Below are positions 18,704-26,983 of a stretch of 64,000 nt of DNA, one piece after another. Within the stretch, counting starts at the first letter, position 1. Each line of letters begins with the position of its first letter. The DNA is from Ruegeria pomeroyi (GTDB lineage: Bacteria > Pseudomonadota > Alphaproteobacteria > Rhodobacterales > Rhodobacteraceae): positions 2,046,001 through 2,110,000 of the forward strand of contig NZ_JAGQAG010000001.1 in the NCBI RefSeq assembly GCF_021405525.1, read 5' to 3'. The notes beneath the pieces are model-generated. The model had not been told where the DNA came from and did not search any database. It saw nothing but the letters and a program-made list of their open reading frames with translations. The position numbers and the translations under genes are program-made.

Positions 18704-18852
18704 CGCTGAGCATTCCTTCGTGGGTGGTTGACGGAAACGCTCCTCCCCTGCCTCAGCCTAGAAATGTAACAGCTTTGCAAGCACCGGGCAAAACGCCGCA
18801 CGACATTTGGGCGAATATTTGCTGGCGTCACAGCTTTAGCGTGTTGCGAAGG

Positions 18853-20667
18853 TCAGTCCTGGTACCACCAGACATCCGGCATGTATTGCGGCCCGTCGCC
18901 ATAGATCGGTGGATTGGGCGGAAAGCGCAGCTGCCTGATATGGGCGATGCGTCCCACATCGAAGCGCCATATCGGGATCACATAGCGTCCGGCGGTCAAT
19001 ACCCGATCCAGCGCGCGGGTTGCCTCGGTCATTTCCTCCTGCGTGGTGGCCGCCAGCATGGCGTCGATCATGGCGTCGATGGCGGGCGAAGCCGCGCCCA
19101 TCAGGTTGCGGCTGCCCGGCTGGCCCGCGCTGTGCGAGCCCCAATAGAGCCTTTGTTCGTTACCGGGCGATAGCGACAGGTCGCGGCGAAACGGGGTCAG
19201 GTCGAAATCCAGATCGGCCACGCGGGCGGTATATTGGGCGTTGTCCACCTTTTCGATCCGCGCCGCGATGCCCAACCGTTCCAGCGCGCGGGTATAGATC
19301 TCGAGCACCGTTTGCATGTCGCTGTCGCCCTGGCGCAGCAGAAACCGCAGCACCAGCGGGGTGCCTTCGGAATCCAGCAGCTGGCCCTGCTCGATACGGA
19401 ACCCGGCCTGTTCCAGCATTTGCGCGGCGCGGCGCAGATTGGCGCGGTTGCGCGCGGTGCCATCGCCCCGGGGCAGGGCATAGCCTTCGAGCGTGCCGGG
19501 CGGCAGGTCGGCGGCAAAGGGGGCCAGCAACTCGGCCTCGCGCCCGCTGGCGGGGCCAGGCCGATAGGCCAGATCGGTGCCCGAGAAATACGAGGTGATG
19601 CGCGGCATCACCCCGCCGGTCACCGTGTCGTTGATGAATTCGAAATTGAAGGCCAACAGCAGCGCCTCGCGCAGGCGCCAGTCATCGAAGGGTGCGCGCA
19701 GGGTGTTGATCACGAAACCAGTCATCCCCGAAGGCTTTCCATGGGCGATCTCGGTCTTGATCACATCGCCCCGCTGGGCGGCCGGGAAGTCATAGGCGCT
19801 GTCCCATTTCTGGGCATTGAACTCGCGAATGGCGCTCAACTCGCCGGCTTTGAACGCCTCCATCAGCACCGCACCATCGCCGAAAAAGTCGATCCGCATC
19901 TCGTCGAAGTTCATGGTGCCGCGGCGAAAGCCCAGATGGGCGCCCCAATAGTCGGGATTGCGGGCAAAGCTCACGTAGCGCCCCGGCTCATAGGCCGAGA
20001 CCACATAGGGACCGGTGCCGATGGGGATGTCGTGAATGCTGCCTTCGGCCAGGCTGCGCCCCTCCCATTGCGCCTTTTGCAGGATCGGGCGCAGGCCCGC
20101 CAGCATGGCCAGTTCGCGGTCGTCATCGGCGAAAGTGATGCGCACGCTGCGTGGCCCCGTCGCCTCGATACTGGCGATGCGCGACCAGAAACCGCGATAG
20201 CGCAGATGCCCCTCGGTGCCCAAAGTCCGGTAGGACCAGATCACATCCTCGACCGTGACCGGGCTGCCATCCGAGAATCGGGCCTCCTTGCGCAGGGTGA
20301 ATTCGACCCAGGAGCGGTCCGGCGGCGTCTCGACCGATTCGGCCAAAAGGCCGTAAAGCGTGAACGGCTCATCCCAGGATCGGCCCATCAGGCTCTCGTA
20401 GGACCAGAACGGCATCTGCCAGGGATAGGTGCCTTTTTGGGCAAAGGGATTGAGGCTGTCGAAGCCGCCGGTATTGCCGAACACGATCCGACCGCCCTTG
20501 GGCGCGTCGGGGTTGGCATAGGGCAGGGACACAAAATCCGGTGGCAGGGCGGGCTCGCCATACATAGCTATGGCGTGGCGTGATTCTGCATGGGCTAAAC
20601 TGGTGCCCAATAGAAAGGCGATTCCCGCCGTCAGCAGGCGGAACTGTCGGAAATAATCTAGTCGCAC
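18853..20667 (-). CDS. ABC transporter solute-binding protein, family 5 (YejA-like)
   Basis: A 604-residue periplasmic binding protein with an N-terminal signal peptide ending ...LAHA-ES. The body shows the SBP family 5 pattern: PKGGRIVFGN, SLNPFAQKGT, FTLRKEARFSDGSPVTVEDVIWS (about 140-162), IPIGTGPYVVSAYEPGRYV and a C-terminal RYVIPIWRF. Among these, YejA-type proteins bind oligopeptides for import by YejBEF. No permease or ATPase gene is adjacent, so it is an orphan or belongs to a complex encoded elsewhere. The start is GTG at 20667; no strong Shine-Dalgarno is visible. Identification of family is firm, of ligand tentative. Confidence 0.88.
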   Translation of the reverse strand: MRLDYFRQFRLLTAGIAFLLGTSLAHAESRHAIAMYGEPALPPDFVSLPYANPDAPKGGRIVFGNTGGFDSLNPFAQKGTYPWQMPFWSYESLMGRSWDEPFTLYGLLAESVETPPDRSWVEFTLRKEARFSDGSPVTVEDVIWSYRTLGTEGHLRYRGFWSRIASIEATGPRSVRITFADDDRELAMLAGLRPILQKAQWEGRSLAEGSIHDIPIGTGPYVVSAYEPGRYVSFARNPDYWGAHLGFRRGTMNFDEMRIDFFGDGAVLMEAFKAGELSAIREFNAQKWDSAYDFPAAQRGDVIKTEIAHGKPSGMTGFVINTLRAPFDDWRLREALLLAFNFEFINDTVTGGVMPRITSYFSGTDLAYRPGPASGREAELLAPFAADLPPGTLEGYALPRGDGTARNRANLRRAAQMLEQAGFRIEQGQLLDSEGTPLVLRFLLRQGDSDMQTVLEIYTRALERLGIAARIEKVDNAQYTARVADLDFDLTPFRRDLSLSPGNEQRLYWGSHSAGQPGSRNLMGAASPAIDAMIDAMLAATTQEEMTEATRALDRVLTAGRYVIPIWRFDVGRIAHIRQLRFPPNPPIYGDGPQYMPDVWWYQD

Positions 20668-20746
20668 TTGCGCAACAATCCTGCTCGGGCCTTATTTTCT
20701 TGACCCTCACTCTAACGATGGTTTCACGTCTTTTCAAACTTTTAGC

Positions 20747-20775
20747 TTGGATGCGGGCGCGGAATTGCTTATAAA
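20747..20775 (+). promoter_or_regulatory. Predicted promoter of candidate small RNA
   Basis: TTGGAT (20747-20752) and TATAAA (20770-20775) are separated by 17 bases and lie 56 bases before a strong plus-strand terminator. No protein-coding gene begins between them. Confidence 0.45.
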
Positions 20776-20781
20776 GGGGTC

Positions 20782-20857
20782 ACTGCTCGATAGGTTTCTT
20801 GCCTGTATGAAACCTGCCTCAATAACTTAACGCCCGCCTTGTGCGGGCGTTTTTTTT
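20782..20857 (+). ncRNA. Candidate small RNA with rho-independent terminator
   Basis: Starting about seven bases after the predicted -10 box, a transcript of roughly 76 nt would contain two hairpins. The first has a 7-bp stem AGGTTTC/GAAACCT (20792-20798 / 20809-20815) with a 10-base loop. The second is the terminator CGCCCGC-cttgt-GCGGGCG (20831-20849) followed by eight T's. No plus-strand coding gene precedes this terminator; the gene to the left points away. A terminal hairpin plus long U-tail is the usual Hfq-binding sRNA end. A 7-codon ATG frame at 20807-20830 lacks a ribosome-binding site. Confidence 0.45.
20831..20857 (+). terminator. Strong rho-independent terminator
   Basis: A perfect 7-bp GC stem (CGCCCGC at 20831-20837, GCGGGCG at 20843-20849) is followed by T8. 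It lies in the gap between the divergent solute-binding protein gene and bdhA and would end the candidate sRNA. Confidence 0.85.
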
Positions 20858-20904
20858 GGGCAGCGCGGATAGCGCAGCAGCAGAAACCCGCACAGCCATG
20901 CGCG

Positions 20905-20977
20905 CTTCATTCCGCCCGAAATACTCCGGGGGAGGCGACAAAATTCTGCGAATTTTGTGCAGGGGGGCTGCGCCCCC
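20905..20977 (-). repeat. Composite palindromic intergenic repeat, copy A
   Basis: Read on the minus strand it consists of GGGGGC-tgc... stem, the 9-bp palindrome ACAAAATTC-gca-GAATTTTGT (20938-20958), then CGCCTCCCCCGGAGTATTT and ending GCGGAATGAAG. Copies B (21860-21933) and C (29646-29721) have the same order. It lies upstream of bdhA in inverted orientation relative to copy B. Confidence 0.8.
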
Positions 20978-21071
20978 TTTCTGCCAATGACCCCCGGAAA
21001 TACCCGTTTTCTTTGCAGGTGCAGCATGGCAGGGTGTTGCGCGACAGAACCTGTTGCAGAGAGGGAAAGAC

Positions 21072-21845
21072 ATGTCGCTAAACGGCAAGACCGCCATCGT
21101 TACCGGATCGAATTCGGGCATCGGACTGGGCATCGCGCGCGAATTGGCCCGGGCGGGCGCCGATGTGGTTCTGAATTCCTTCACCGACCGCGACGAGGAT
21201 CATGCACTGGCCACAGCGCTGGCCGACGAGTTCGGGGTGAGCGCCCGCTATATCAAGGCTGACATGTCCAGGGGAACGGAGTGCCGGGCGCTGATCGCGC
21301 AGGCCGGGCGTTGCGATATCCTGGTCAACAATGCCGGTATCCAGCATGTGGCGCCGATCGACGAATTCCCGCAGGAGAAGTGGGATGCGATCATCGCCAT
21401 CAACATGAACTCGGCCTTTCACACCATGGCCGCCGCGCTGCCGATGATGCGGGCGGCGGGCTGGGGCCGGATCGTCAACATCGCCTCGGCTCATGGTCTG
21501 ACCGCCTCGCCTTTCAAGGCGGCTTATGTGGCCGCCAAGCATGGGGTGGTCGGCATGACCAAGACCGTGGCGCTGGAAACCGCGCAGGAACCGATCACCT
21601 GCAACGCCATCTGCCCCGGCTATGTGCTGACCCCGCTGGTCGAGGCGCAGATCCCCGACACGATGGAGAAATACGGGATGAGCCGCGAGGACGTGATCAA
21701 GAAGGTCATGCTGGAACGTCAGCCCTCCAAGGAATTTGCTACTGTTGAACAATTGGGCGGCACCGCCGTGTTCCTGTGTTCCGATGCGGCGGCCCAGATC
21801 ACCGGCACCACGATCAGTGTCGATGGCGGCTGGACCGCACTTTGA
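21072..21845 (+). CDS. bdhA: 3-hydroxybutyrate dehydrogenase (short-chain dehydrogenase)
   Basis: The 257-residue SDR matches D-beta-hydroxybutyrate dehydrogenase, which converts 3-hydroxybutyrate to acetoacetate in polyhydroxybutyrate and ketone-body use. The NAD-binding motif TGSNSGIG is at 11-18, NNAG at 86-89, the catalytic Ser139, Tyr152 and Lys156 lie in NIASAHG and YVAAK, and the C-terminus ends VDGGWTAL. The ATG at 21072 with GAGAGGG upstream is preferred to a TTG 18 bases earlier. The gene is flanked on both sides by inverted copies of the same intergenic repeat, and a patatin-like hydrolase follows. Confidence 0.92.
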   Translation: MSLNGKTAIVTGSNSGIGLGIARELARAGADVVLNSFTDRDEDHALATALADEFGVSARYIKADMSRGTECRALIAQAGRCDILVNNAGIQHVAPIDEFPQEKWDAIIAINMNSAFHTMAAALPMMRAAGWGRIVNIASAHGLTASPFKAAYVAAKHGVVGMTKTVALETAQEPITCNAICPGYVLTPLVEAQIPDTMEKYGMSREDVIKKVMLERQPSKEFATVEQLGGTAVFLCSDAAAQITGTTISVDGGWTAL

Positions 21846-21859
21846 GCCGAGGGCGGAGG

Positions 21860-21933
21860 GGGGGCTCTGCCCCCCGGCACAAAATTCGCAGAATTTTGTC
21901 GCCTCCCCCCGGAGTATTTGTAGCGAAATGAAG
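21860..21933 (+). repeat. Composite palindromic intergenic repeat, copy B
   Basis: GGGGGC-tct-GCCCCC stem (21860-21874), 9-bp palindrome ACAAAATTC-gca-GAATTTTGT (21879-21899), then CCCCCCGGAGTATTT and GCGAAATGAAG. The last bases run directly into GAGGGG, the apparent ribosome-binding site of the patatin-like gene five bases on. Confidence 0.82.
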
Positions 21934-21938
21934 AGGGG

Positions 21939-22970
21939 ATGGTGGTGCGTCGGATCAATCTGGCCTTGCAGGGCGGCGGTGCACATGGCGCCTTTACCTG
22001 GGGCGTGCTCGACCGCTTGCTGGACGAGACGGATGTCGAGGTAGCTGCAATCACCGGCACGTCGGCCGGGGCGCTGAACGGGGCCGCCTTCAAGGCCGGC
22101 ATGGTGGCCGGAGGGCGCGCGGGCGCTCGCGCCGCGCTGGACCGGGTCTGGCGGCGCATGGGTGCGGTCAATGACGACCGGATCAGTGGCTGGCTTGGGG
22201 CCGGGGATCCGGCGCAGCTGGCCCGGATGCTTGAATATTCCGCCCCCTTTGCCCTGGCCGAAACATGGTCGCGCCTCGTCTCGCCCTATGCCTATGGGCC
22301 ATTCTACGGCAATCCCCTGCGCCCCGTGGTCGAGGCGCTGGATTTCGCCAATGTCTGCGCCCATGAGGGGCCAAAGCTCTATATCTGTGCCACAAGGGTG
22401 CGCACCGGCAAGATCCGGGTCTTTGCCGAGGAGGAGATCAGCACCGACGCCATCCTCGCCTCGGCCTGTCTGCCGACCCTGTTCCAGGCGATCGAGATCG
22501 ACGACCCCGAGACCGGGCGGCGCGAAGCCTATTGGGATGGTGGCTATACCGGCAATCCGGCGCTGTTCCCGCTGTTCAACCGCGACCTGCCCGACGATGT
22601 GGTGATCGTCAACATCAACCCGCTGGAGCGTGACGCGCTGCCGGTCACGCCGCAGCAGATCCAGAACCGGATCAACGAGATCAGCTTCAACTCGTCCCTG
22701 TTGCGCGAGTTGCGGGCGATCCGCTTCGTGCAGCGGCTGTTGGAGGATGGCACACTGGAGCGGGGGCGGATGAGCCGGGTCCTGGTTCATATGATCGCCG
22801 ATGACGCGCTGATGAACAGCCTGTCCGTGGCAACCAAGGTGGTTCCGCTGCCCCAGATCCTGGATCGGCTGAAACAGGCGGGCCGGGCGGCGGCGGACGG
22901 TTTCCTGAAGGCCCATAAGGACGATCTGGGTCAGCGCTCCACTGTCGATATGGAGGCCATGTTCGGCTAG
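21939..22970 (+). CDS. Patatin-like phospholipase/esterase
   Basis: The 343-residue protein carries the complete patatin Ser-Asp dyad: oxyanion-loop QGGGAHGAF at 11-19, nucleophile Ser42 in GTSAG, and Asp200 in DGGY. Patatins deacylate phospholipids or other esters in the cytoplasm or at the membrane. It lies directly behind bdhA, separated by repeat copy B. Because bdhA handles the hydroxybutyrate product, a role in polyester or lipid ester mobilisation is an attractive but unproven inference. The stop TAG overlaps the convergent acetyltransferase stop within the palindrome CTAG. Confidence 0.88.
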   Translation: MVVRRINLALQGGGAHGAFTWGVLDRLLDETDVEVAAITGTSAGALNGAAFKAGMVAGGRAGARAALDRVWRRMGAVNDDRISGWLGAGDPAQLARMLEYSAPFALAETWSRLVSPYAYGPFYGNPLRPVVEALDFANVCAHEGPKLYICATRVRTGKIRVFAEEEISTDAILASACLPTLFQAIEIDDPETGRREAYWDGGYTGNPALFPLFNRDLPDDVVIVNINPLERDALPVTPQQIQNRINEISFNSSLLRELRAIRFVQRLLEDGTLERGRMSRVLVHMIADDALMNSLSVATKVVPLPQILDRLKQAGRAAADGFLKAHKDDLGQRSTVDMEAMFG

Positions 22971-23473
22971 GCCCCGGCCTCGATCTGGAACACATGGTTC
23001 AGATAGGCGTTCTCGTTCAGCCGGAAATGGGTGTCGCCCACATGGGTAAATCCACGCGCGCGGTAGAACCGCAACGCACGGTCATTCTCGGAACTGGCCA
23101 TGAGCCAGGCAAGCGTGCCGGGAGCCAACCCCGCCAGCCCGGCCCGCAACAGCGCGCGGCCCAGCCCGGCGGCCTGATGGCGCGGCTGCACATAAAGCTT
23201 GTCGATCTCGACCCGGGCCTCGCCCGCCGGGGCCGGGCTGTCATGCCTGAGATGCAGGTAGCCGCCGATCCCCTCGGCGCAATCGGCCACCAGCACCGTG
23301 CTGGCGGGGGCGGCGATCAGCGCCTCCATGGCGGCAGGGGTAAAGCTGGTCAGGACATAGTCGGCATAATCCGCCCGCACACCGTGTTTGACATAGGTGG
23401 CGAGCCAGACCTCGATCGAGAGCGCGGCCAGCGGGGCGGCGTCTTCGGACCGGGCGGCGCGAATGACGCTCAC
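22967..23473 (-). CDS. GNAT-family N-acetyltransferase
   Basis: A 168-residue protein with the GNAT fold: beta-strand ARVEIDKLYVQPRHQAAGLGRALL (about 85-108) contains the acetyl-CoA-binding motif A (Q/RxxGxG/A as QAAGLG), followed by the motif B region SSENDRALRFYRARGFTHVG. It transfers acetyl from acetyl-CoA to an amine of an unknown substrate. The start ATG overlaps the stop of the upstream DUF502 gene as ATGA, so the pair is cotranscribed. The stop overlaps that of the patatin gene. Confidence 0.87.
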   Translation of the reverse strand: MSVIRAARSEDAAPLAALSIEVWLATYVKHGVRADYADYVLTSFTPAAMEALIAAPASTVLVADCAEGIGGYLHLRHDSPAPAGEARVEIDKLYVQPRHQAAGLGRALLRAGLAGLAPGTLAWLMASSENDRALRFYRARGFTHVGDTHFRLNENAYLNHVFQIEAGA

Positions 23474-24144
23474 TCGTCGCTCTTCTGCTTGTCGTTGGGA
23501 TAGACAAGGCCCGCCGAGATCACCAGCTTGGCCGCGTCCTCGACCGACATGTCGAGGATGATCACGTCCTCTTCGGGGAAATAGAGCAGAAAGCCCGAGG
23601 TCGGGTTGGGCGTGGTGGGGACAAACACGCTCATCAACCGGCCGCCGGTCTCGGCCTTGTCGGCGATCTCGCCCTTGGCGGTGGTCGAGACAAAGCCGAT
23701 GGCCCAGATGCCCCGGCGCGGATACTGGATCAGGCAGGCCTGTTCGAAACTGCGTTCGGTCTGGGCAAACACCGTTTCCGAGATCTGCTTGATCCCGGAA
23801 TAGACCGAGCGCACCACCGGCATCCGGTCGACCAGCCCCTCGGCATACTGGATCAGCGAGCGGCCGATGATGCCCTTGGCGATCCAGCCCACGAGGATGG
23901 TGAAGACCAGCAGGAAGATGACCCCGACACCGCGCAGGTTGATGCCGATATACTGTTCGGGGCGGAATTGATGCGGCACCAGCGGCAGCACGAAACTGTC
24001 GACCCAGCCGACCACGGACCAGAACAGCCAGATGGTCAGGCTGACCGGCGCGATCACCACGATGCCGGTCAGGAACGAGGCGCGCAGCCCGGCGAACCGG
24101 CGGGGTTTCACGTGATGGGGTTCTTCGTCAAAGGGTGTGTTCAT
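23470..24144 (-). CDS. DUF502 family membrane protein
   Basis: A 224-residue protein with two N-terminal transmembrane helices (about 22-48 and 72-92) and a cytoplasmic beta-rich domain. The conserved family signatures are seen: LRASFLTGIVVIAPVSLT, RMPVVRSVYSGIKQI (about 110-124) and the VFVPTTPNPTSGFLLYFPEEDVI block (about 175-197). DUF502 proteins are widespread in bacteria and plant plastids and lack a settled biochemical role. It is coupled to the downstream acetyltransferase gene through ATGA. Confidence 0.9.
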   Translation of the reverse strand: MNTPFDEEPHHVKPRRFAGLRASFLTGIVVIAPVSLTIWLFWSVVGWVDSFVLPLVPHQFRPEQYIGINLRGVGVIFLLVFTILVGWIAKGIIGRSLIQYAEGLVDRMPVVRSVYSGIKQISETVFAQTERSFEQACLIQYPRRGIWAIGFVSTTAKGEIADKAETGGRLMSVFVPTTPNPTSGFLLYFPEEDVIILDMSVEDAAKLVISAGLVYPNDKQKSDE

Positions 24145-24221
24145 CGGGTCCGTCCGCGCGTTTGTGGGCGAACGTAGTCATTCCGCCGCGCGCCCGCAAT
24201 GGGGGGCTTGGGAAACCGCCC

Positions 24222-25136
24222 TCAGCCCCCCTGCGCGATCAGATCCCGGGCGATTTTCGCAGCCAGCCGCGCATTATTGCGCACCAGCGCGATATTGGCC
24301 GTCAGCGAGCGGCCCCCGGTCGCCTCGAAAATCGCCTGTAGCAGGAAGGGCGTGACCGCCTTGCCGGAAATGCCCTGCGCATCGGCCTGGGCCTGGGCGC
24401 GGGCAATGACCGGGGCCAGATCCTCGGCTGCGATCTGGTCGCTCGCCGGGATCGGGTTGGCGACCAGCTGGCCGCCCGGCAGGCCCAGCGCGCGTCGGGC
24501 GGCATGGGCGCGGGCGATGCTGGCGCTGTCATCCATCCTGAGCGGCGCGGGCAGGTCCGAGGTGGCCGACCAGAAGGCGGGAAAGCTGTCCTGCCCATAG
24601 GCGATGACCGGCACGCCCAGGGTTTCCAGCACCTCAAGGGTCTTGGGCAGGTCGAGAATGGCCTTGGCCCCGGCAGCGACCACGGTGACCGGGGTCTGGG
24701 CCAATTCGTGCAGGTCTGCCGAGATGTCAAAGCTCTGTTCGGCCCCCTTGTGCACCCCGCCGATGCCGCCGGTGGCAAATACCTCGATCCCGGCAAAGCG
24801 GGCGGCGATCATGGTGGCGGCCACGGTTGTGGCGCCGGTGCCGCCGGTGGCGATACAGGCGGCCATGTCGGCGCGCGAGAGTTTCGCCACCCCCTGCGCC
24901 TGTCCCAGCGCATCAAGCTGATCGGGTTCCAGTCCCACATGCAGCCGCCCCTCGATCACCGCGATGGTGGCGGGCACGGCGCCGGCGTCGCGGATGTCCT
25001 GTTCGACTGCGCGGGCGGTCTCGACATTCTGCGGATAGGGCATGCCATGGGTGATGATGGTGCTTTCCAGCGCCACGATGGGGGTGCCCGCGACACGGGC
25101 GGCGTGAACCTCGGCGGACAGGTGCAGGTCGATCAC
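24222..25136 (-). CDS. psuG: Pseudouridine-5'-phosphate glycosidase
   Basis: The 304-residue enzyme splits the C-C glycosidic bond of pseudouridine 5'-phosphate to uracil and ribose 5-phosphate. Family hallmarks are ALESTIITHGMPYPQN near 22-37, ATGGTGATTVAAT near 96-108, FATGGIGGVHKG near 119-130 (active-site lysines and metal site) and ANPIPASDQI near 225. The start is GTG, overlapping the psuK stop as GTGA. With psuK it forms a complete two-step pathway for pseudouridine degradation. A nucleoside importer is not adjacent. Confidence 0.95.
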   Translation of the reverse strand: MIDLHLSAEVHAARVAGTPIVALESTIITHGMPYPQNVETARAVEQDIRDAGAVPATIAVIEGRLHVGLEPDQLDALGQAQGVAKLSRADMAACIATGGTGATTVAATMIAARFAGIEVFATGGIGGVHKGAEQSFDISADLHELAQTPVTVVAAGAKAILDLPKTLEVLETLGVPVIAYGQDSFPAFWSATSDLPAPLRMDDSASIARAHAARRALGLPGGQLVANPIPASDQIAAEDLAPVIARAQAQADAQGISGKAVTPFLLQAIFEATGGRSLTANIALVRNNARLAAKIARDLIAQGG

Positions 25137-26026
25137 AGGGGGGTCTCTCCGGATACATAGGTTGCGGCGGCATGCAGCGCGCGCGACAGGGCTTGGTCGC
25201 GGTCGGCGCCCTGCGCCTCGGCGGCGATATGGGCCGCCATAAATGTGTCGCCCGCGCCGGTCACACGGGTGACCAGAACGGCGGGCGGGGTCTGGGTTAT
25301 CAGGCGTTTGGCGTCGCCCTCGCTGGCCGAGCGTCCGCCATCGGTGACCAGCACCCGCTGGGCGCCGCGCTCCAGCAGGACCTGGGCGGCGCTGGCGGAG
25401 TCGGTGAACTCGGTCTGGCAGAGCAGGCCCGCCTCTTCGAGATTGACATAAAGCGTGGCGCGGCCCTGACGCACGAAGGGCAAGAGCCGCTCGGCCTTGC
25501 CGGGCGAGGCCGGGGCCACCCGCAGGTCGGCGCGGGCAAAGGCGGGGCTATGCGCGATCTCTTCGAGCAGCGCCAGAGTCAGGTTGCCATCCAGCGCCAC
25601 CGGCCCCACATGAGGTGCGGCGGCACTGCCCAGCGGGCCGTCCAGCACCGGGCGCAGGATCTTGGCACCCGCCGCCTCGAGCGAATGGGCATCGGCGATG
25701 GCGGCGATCAGCCCGTTGGCGCCCTCGACCGCCATATAGCGGTCGGTCGGCAAGTCGTCCGAGCGATAGACGTGATCGGTGCACATGCCCATCTGGGCGC
25801 AGGCGCGGATCAACTCGTCGCCTTCGGCATCGCGGCCGATGGCGGTGAGCAGGGTGGGGCGCATGCCGAAGCGCGCCAGCGTCATGGCGATGTTCATGGC
25901 GACGCCGCCGGGCAGGCGGGTGATCCGGCCCGGCACATCCGAACCCTGCCGCATATGGCTGGCCGAACGCCCGATCACGTCCCACAGGACCGAGCCGATA
26001 CAGAGGATATCCGAGGTTTGGGTCAT
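25133..26026 (-). CDS. psuK: Pseudouridine kinase, PfkB family
   Basis: The 297-residue sugar/nucleoside kinase shows the PfkB N-terminal signature GGVAMNIAMTLARFG (about 36-50) and the C-terminal anion-hole motif VTGAGDTFMAA (about 258-268) with the catalytic Asp. It phosphorylates pseudouridine on the 5' hydroxyl, feeding PsuG, whose start codon overlaps this stop. Substrate assignment relies on this coupling, since PfkB members share one fold. A 54-base gap separates it from the glutathione transferase gene upstream on the same strand. Confidence 0.92.
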   Translation of the reverse strand: MTQTSDILCIGSVLWDVIGRSASHMRQGSDVPGRITRLPGGVAMNIAMTLARFGMRPTLLTAIGRDAEGDELIRACAQMGMCTDHVYRSDDLPTDRYMAVEGANGLIAAIADAHSLEAAGAKILRPVLDGPLGSAAAPHVGPVALDGNLTLALLEEIAHSPAFARADLRVAPASPGKAERLLPFVRQGRATLYVNLEEAGLLCQTEFTDSASAAQVLLERGAQRVLVTDGGRSASEGDAKRLITQTPPAVLVTRVTGAGDTFMAAHIAAEAQGADRDQALSRALHAAATYVSGETPL

Positions 26027-26080
26027 CCTGCCCTCATGCCGCAGGGCGCGGGCGGGTGCAAGCGGGCATGCATAACCCGC

Positions 26081-26884
26081 TCAGGCGGATACGAGGCCAA
26101 GTGCCGCGTCCGAGGCAGTGCCATCATATTTTTCGCGCGGAGGCCACGGCCGTGACCGCCAGTCCGGTTCGAAGGCGAAACTTGACACCGTGCGCCCATC
26201 GACCAGCGCGCCGTTCCCGGCGCCAAGCGCGTAATCGTAGTAAAGCTTTACGATCTCTTCCTCGCTCACCTGACCGGTGGCGGGGTGTGCCATGCAGGCC
26301 GTGCGCCAGGCACGAACCCGGTCATAGGCCGGATCGTCGGGCAGCGCGAAACCCTCATAATAATCCAGGAACCAGAACCTTTTGAAGATCGGCGTGTAAA
26401 CCGCCTCGGCCAGTCCGAACGCGTCGAACAACCATGTACCAGTGGGATTGTGTTCGACAAGAAAATCGTCGAGGCCGCGATAGAGGCCCAGCAGCCTGTC
26501 CAGATGCGCCGCGCGCTGTGATCGGTCCTGGTTCATCACGTAGAGATAACCCGCGGTGACAAACGCGCCCTCTTTGGCGATCAGCATCGATTCGATCGCA
26601 TGTTCCGCCGGGTCGCTGCGCCGCAACGCGCCGCCGGGCAGAACCTCGTCGAGATAGCGCAGAATGACGAGGCTTTCCTTGATGATCCTGCCGTCCGGCG
26701 TTTCCAGCACGGGCAGGGCCGTGGTTCCACGGGTCTTGGCCAACAACTCCGGATCGCGTGGCCGGGTGATGTCGACAACGCGGAACTCGACCGCATCGGT
26801 CAGACCGCGCAGCGCCAGAAGTATCTCGATCCGTTGTGAAAAGGGGCAGACTGGAATGTGGTAGATGATGAATTTGCCGGACAA
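26081..26884 (-). CDS. Glutathione S-transferase family protein
   Basis: A 267-residue protein with a glutaredoxin-like N-terminal thioredoxin fold: IPVCPFSQR (Cys13, Ser16), the cis-Pro in TTALPVLETPDG (about 54-65), and IIKESLVILRYLDE, where the Glu-Ser pair binds glutathione. A helical C-terminal domain follows. The Cys motif suggests an omega- or glutaredoxin-like GST acting as thiol transferase rather than a detoxifying conjugase. The start is TTG, supported by AGGAG seven bases upstream; no ATG lies near. The tail past residue 240 is unusually rich in Arg and Pro. Confidence 0.85.
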   Translation of the reverse strand: MSGKFIIYHIPVCPFSQRIEILLALRGLTDAVEFRVVDITRPRDPELLAKTRGTTALPVLETPDGRIIKESLVILRYLDEVLPGGALRRSDPAEHAIESMLIAKEGAFVTAGYLYVMNQDRSQRAAHLDRLLGLYRGLDDFLVEHNPTGTWLFDAFGLAEAVYTPIFKRFWFLDYYEGFALPDDPAYDRVRAWRTACMAHPATGQVSEEEIVKLYYDYALGAGNGALVDGRTVSSFAFEPDWRSRPWPPREKYDGTASDAALGLVSA

Positions 26885-26983
26885 GGTGTTTGCTCCTGGT
26901 TCGTGTTGTCAAAAACGGATCAATCAAATCTTCTGATGCCGAGCATGCACAGCGACCAGAGTGGTGCAAGCTTGGAGACAGTT

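Noticed and set aside
20807-20830. Seven-codon ATG frame in the candidate sRNA
   Set aside because: No ribosome-binding site and the frame overlaps a hairpin arm; too short to support as a leader peptide.
21078-22916. A 612-codon minus-strand frame spanning bdhA and the patatin-like gene
   Set aside because: Runs across two well-supported genes and the repeat between them; no recognisable protein features.
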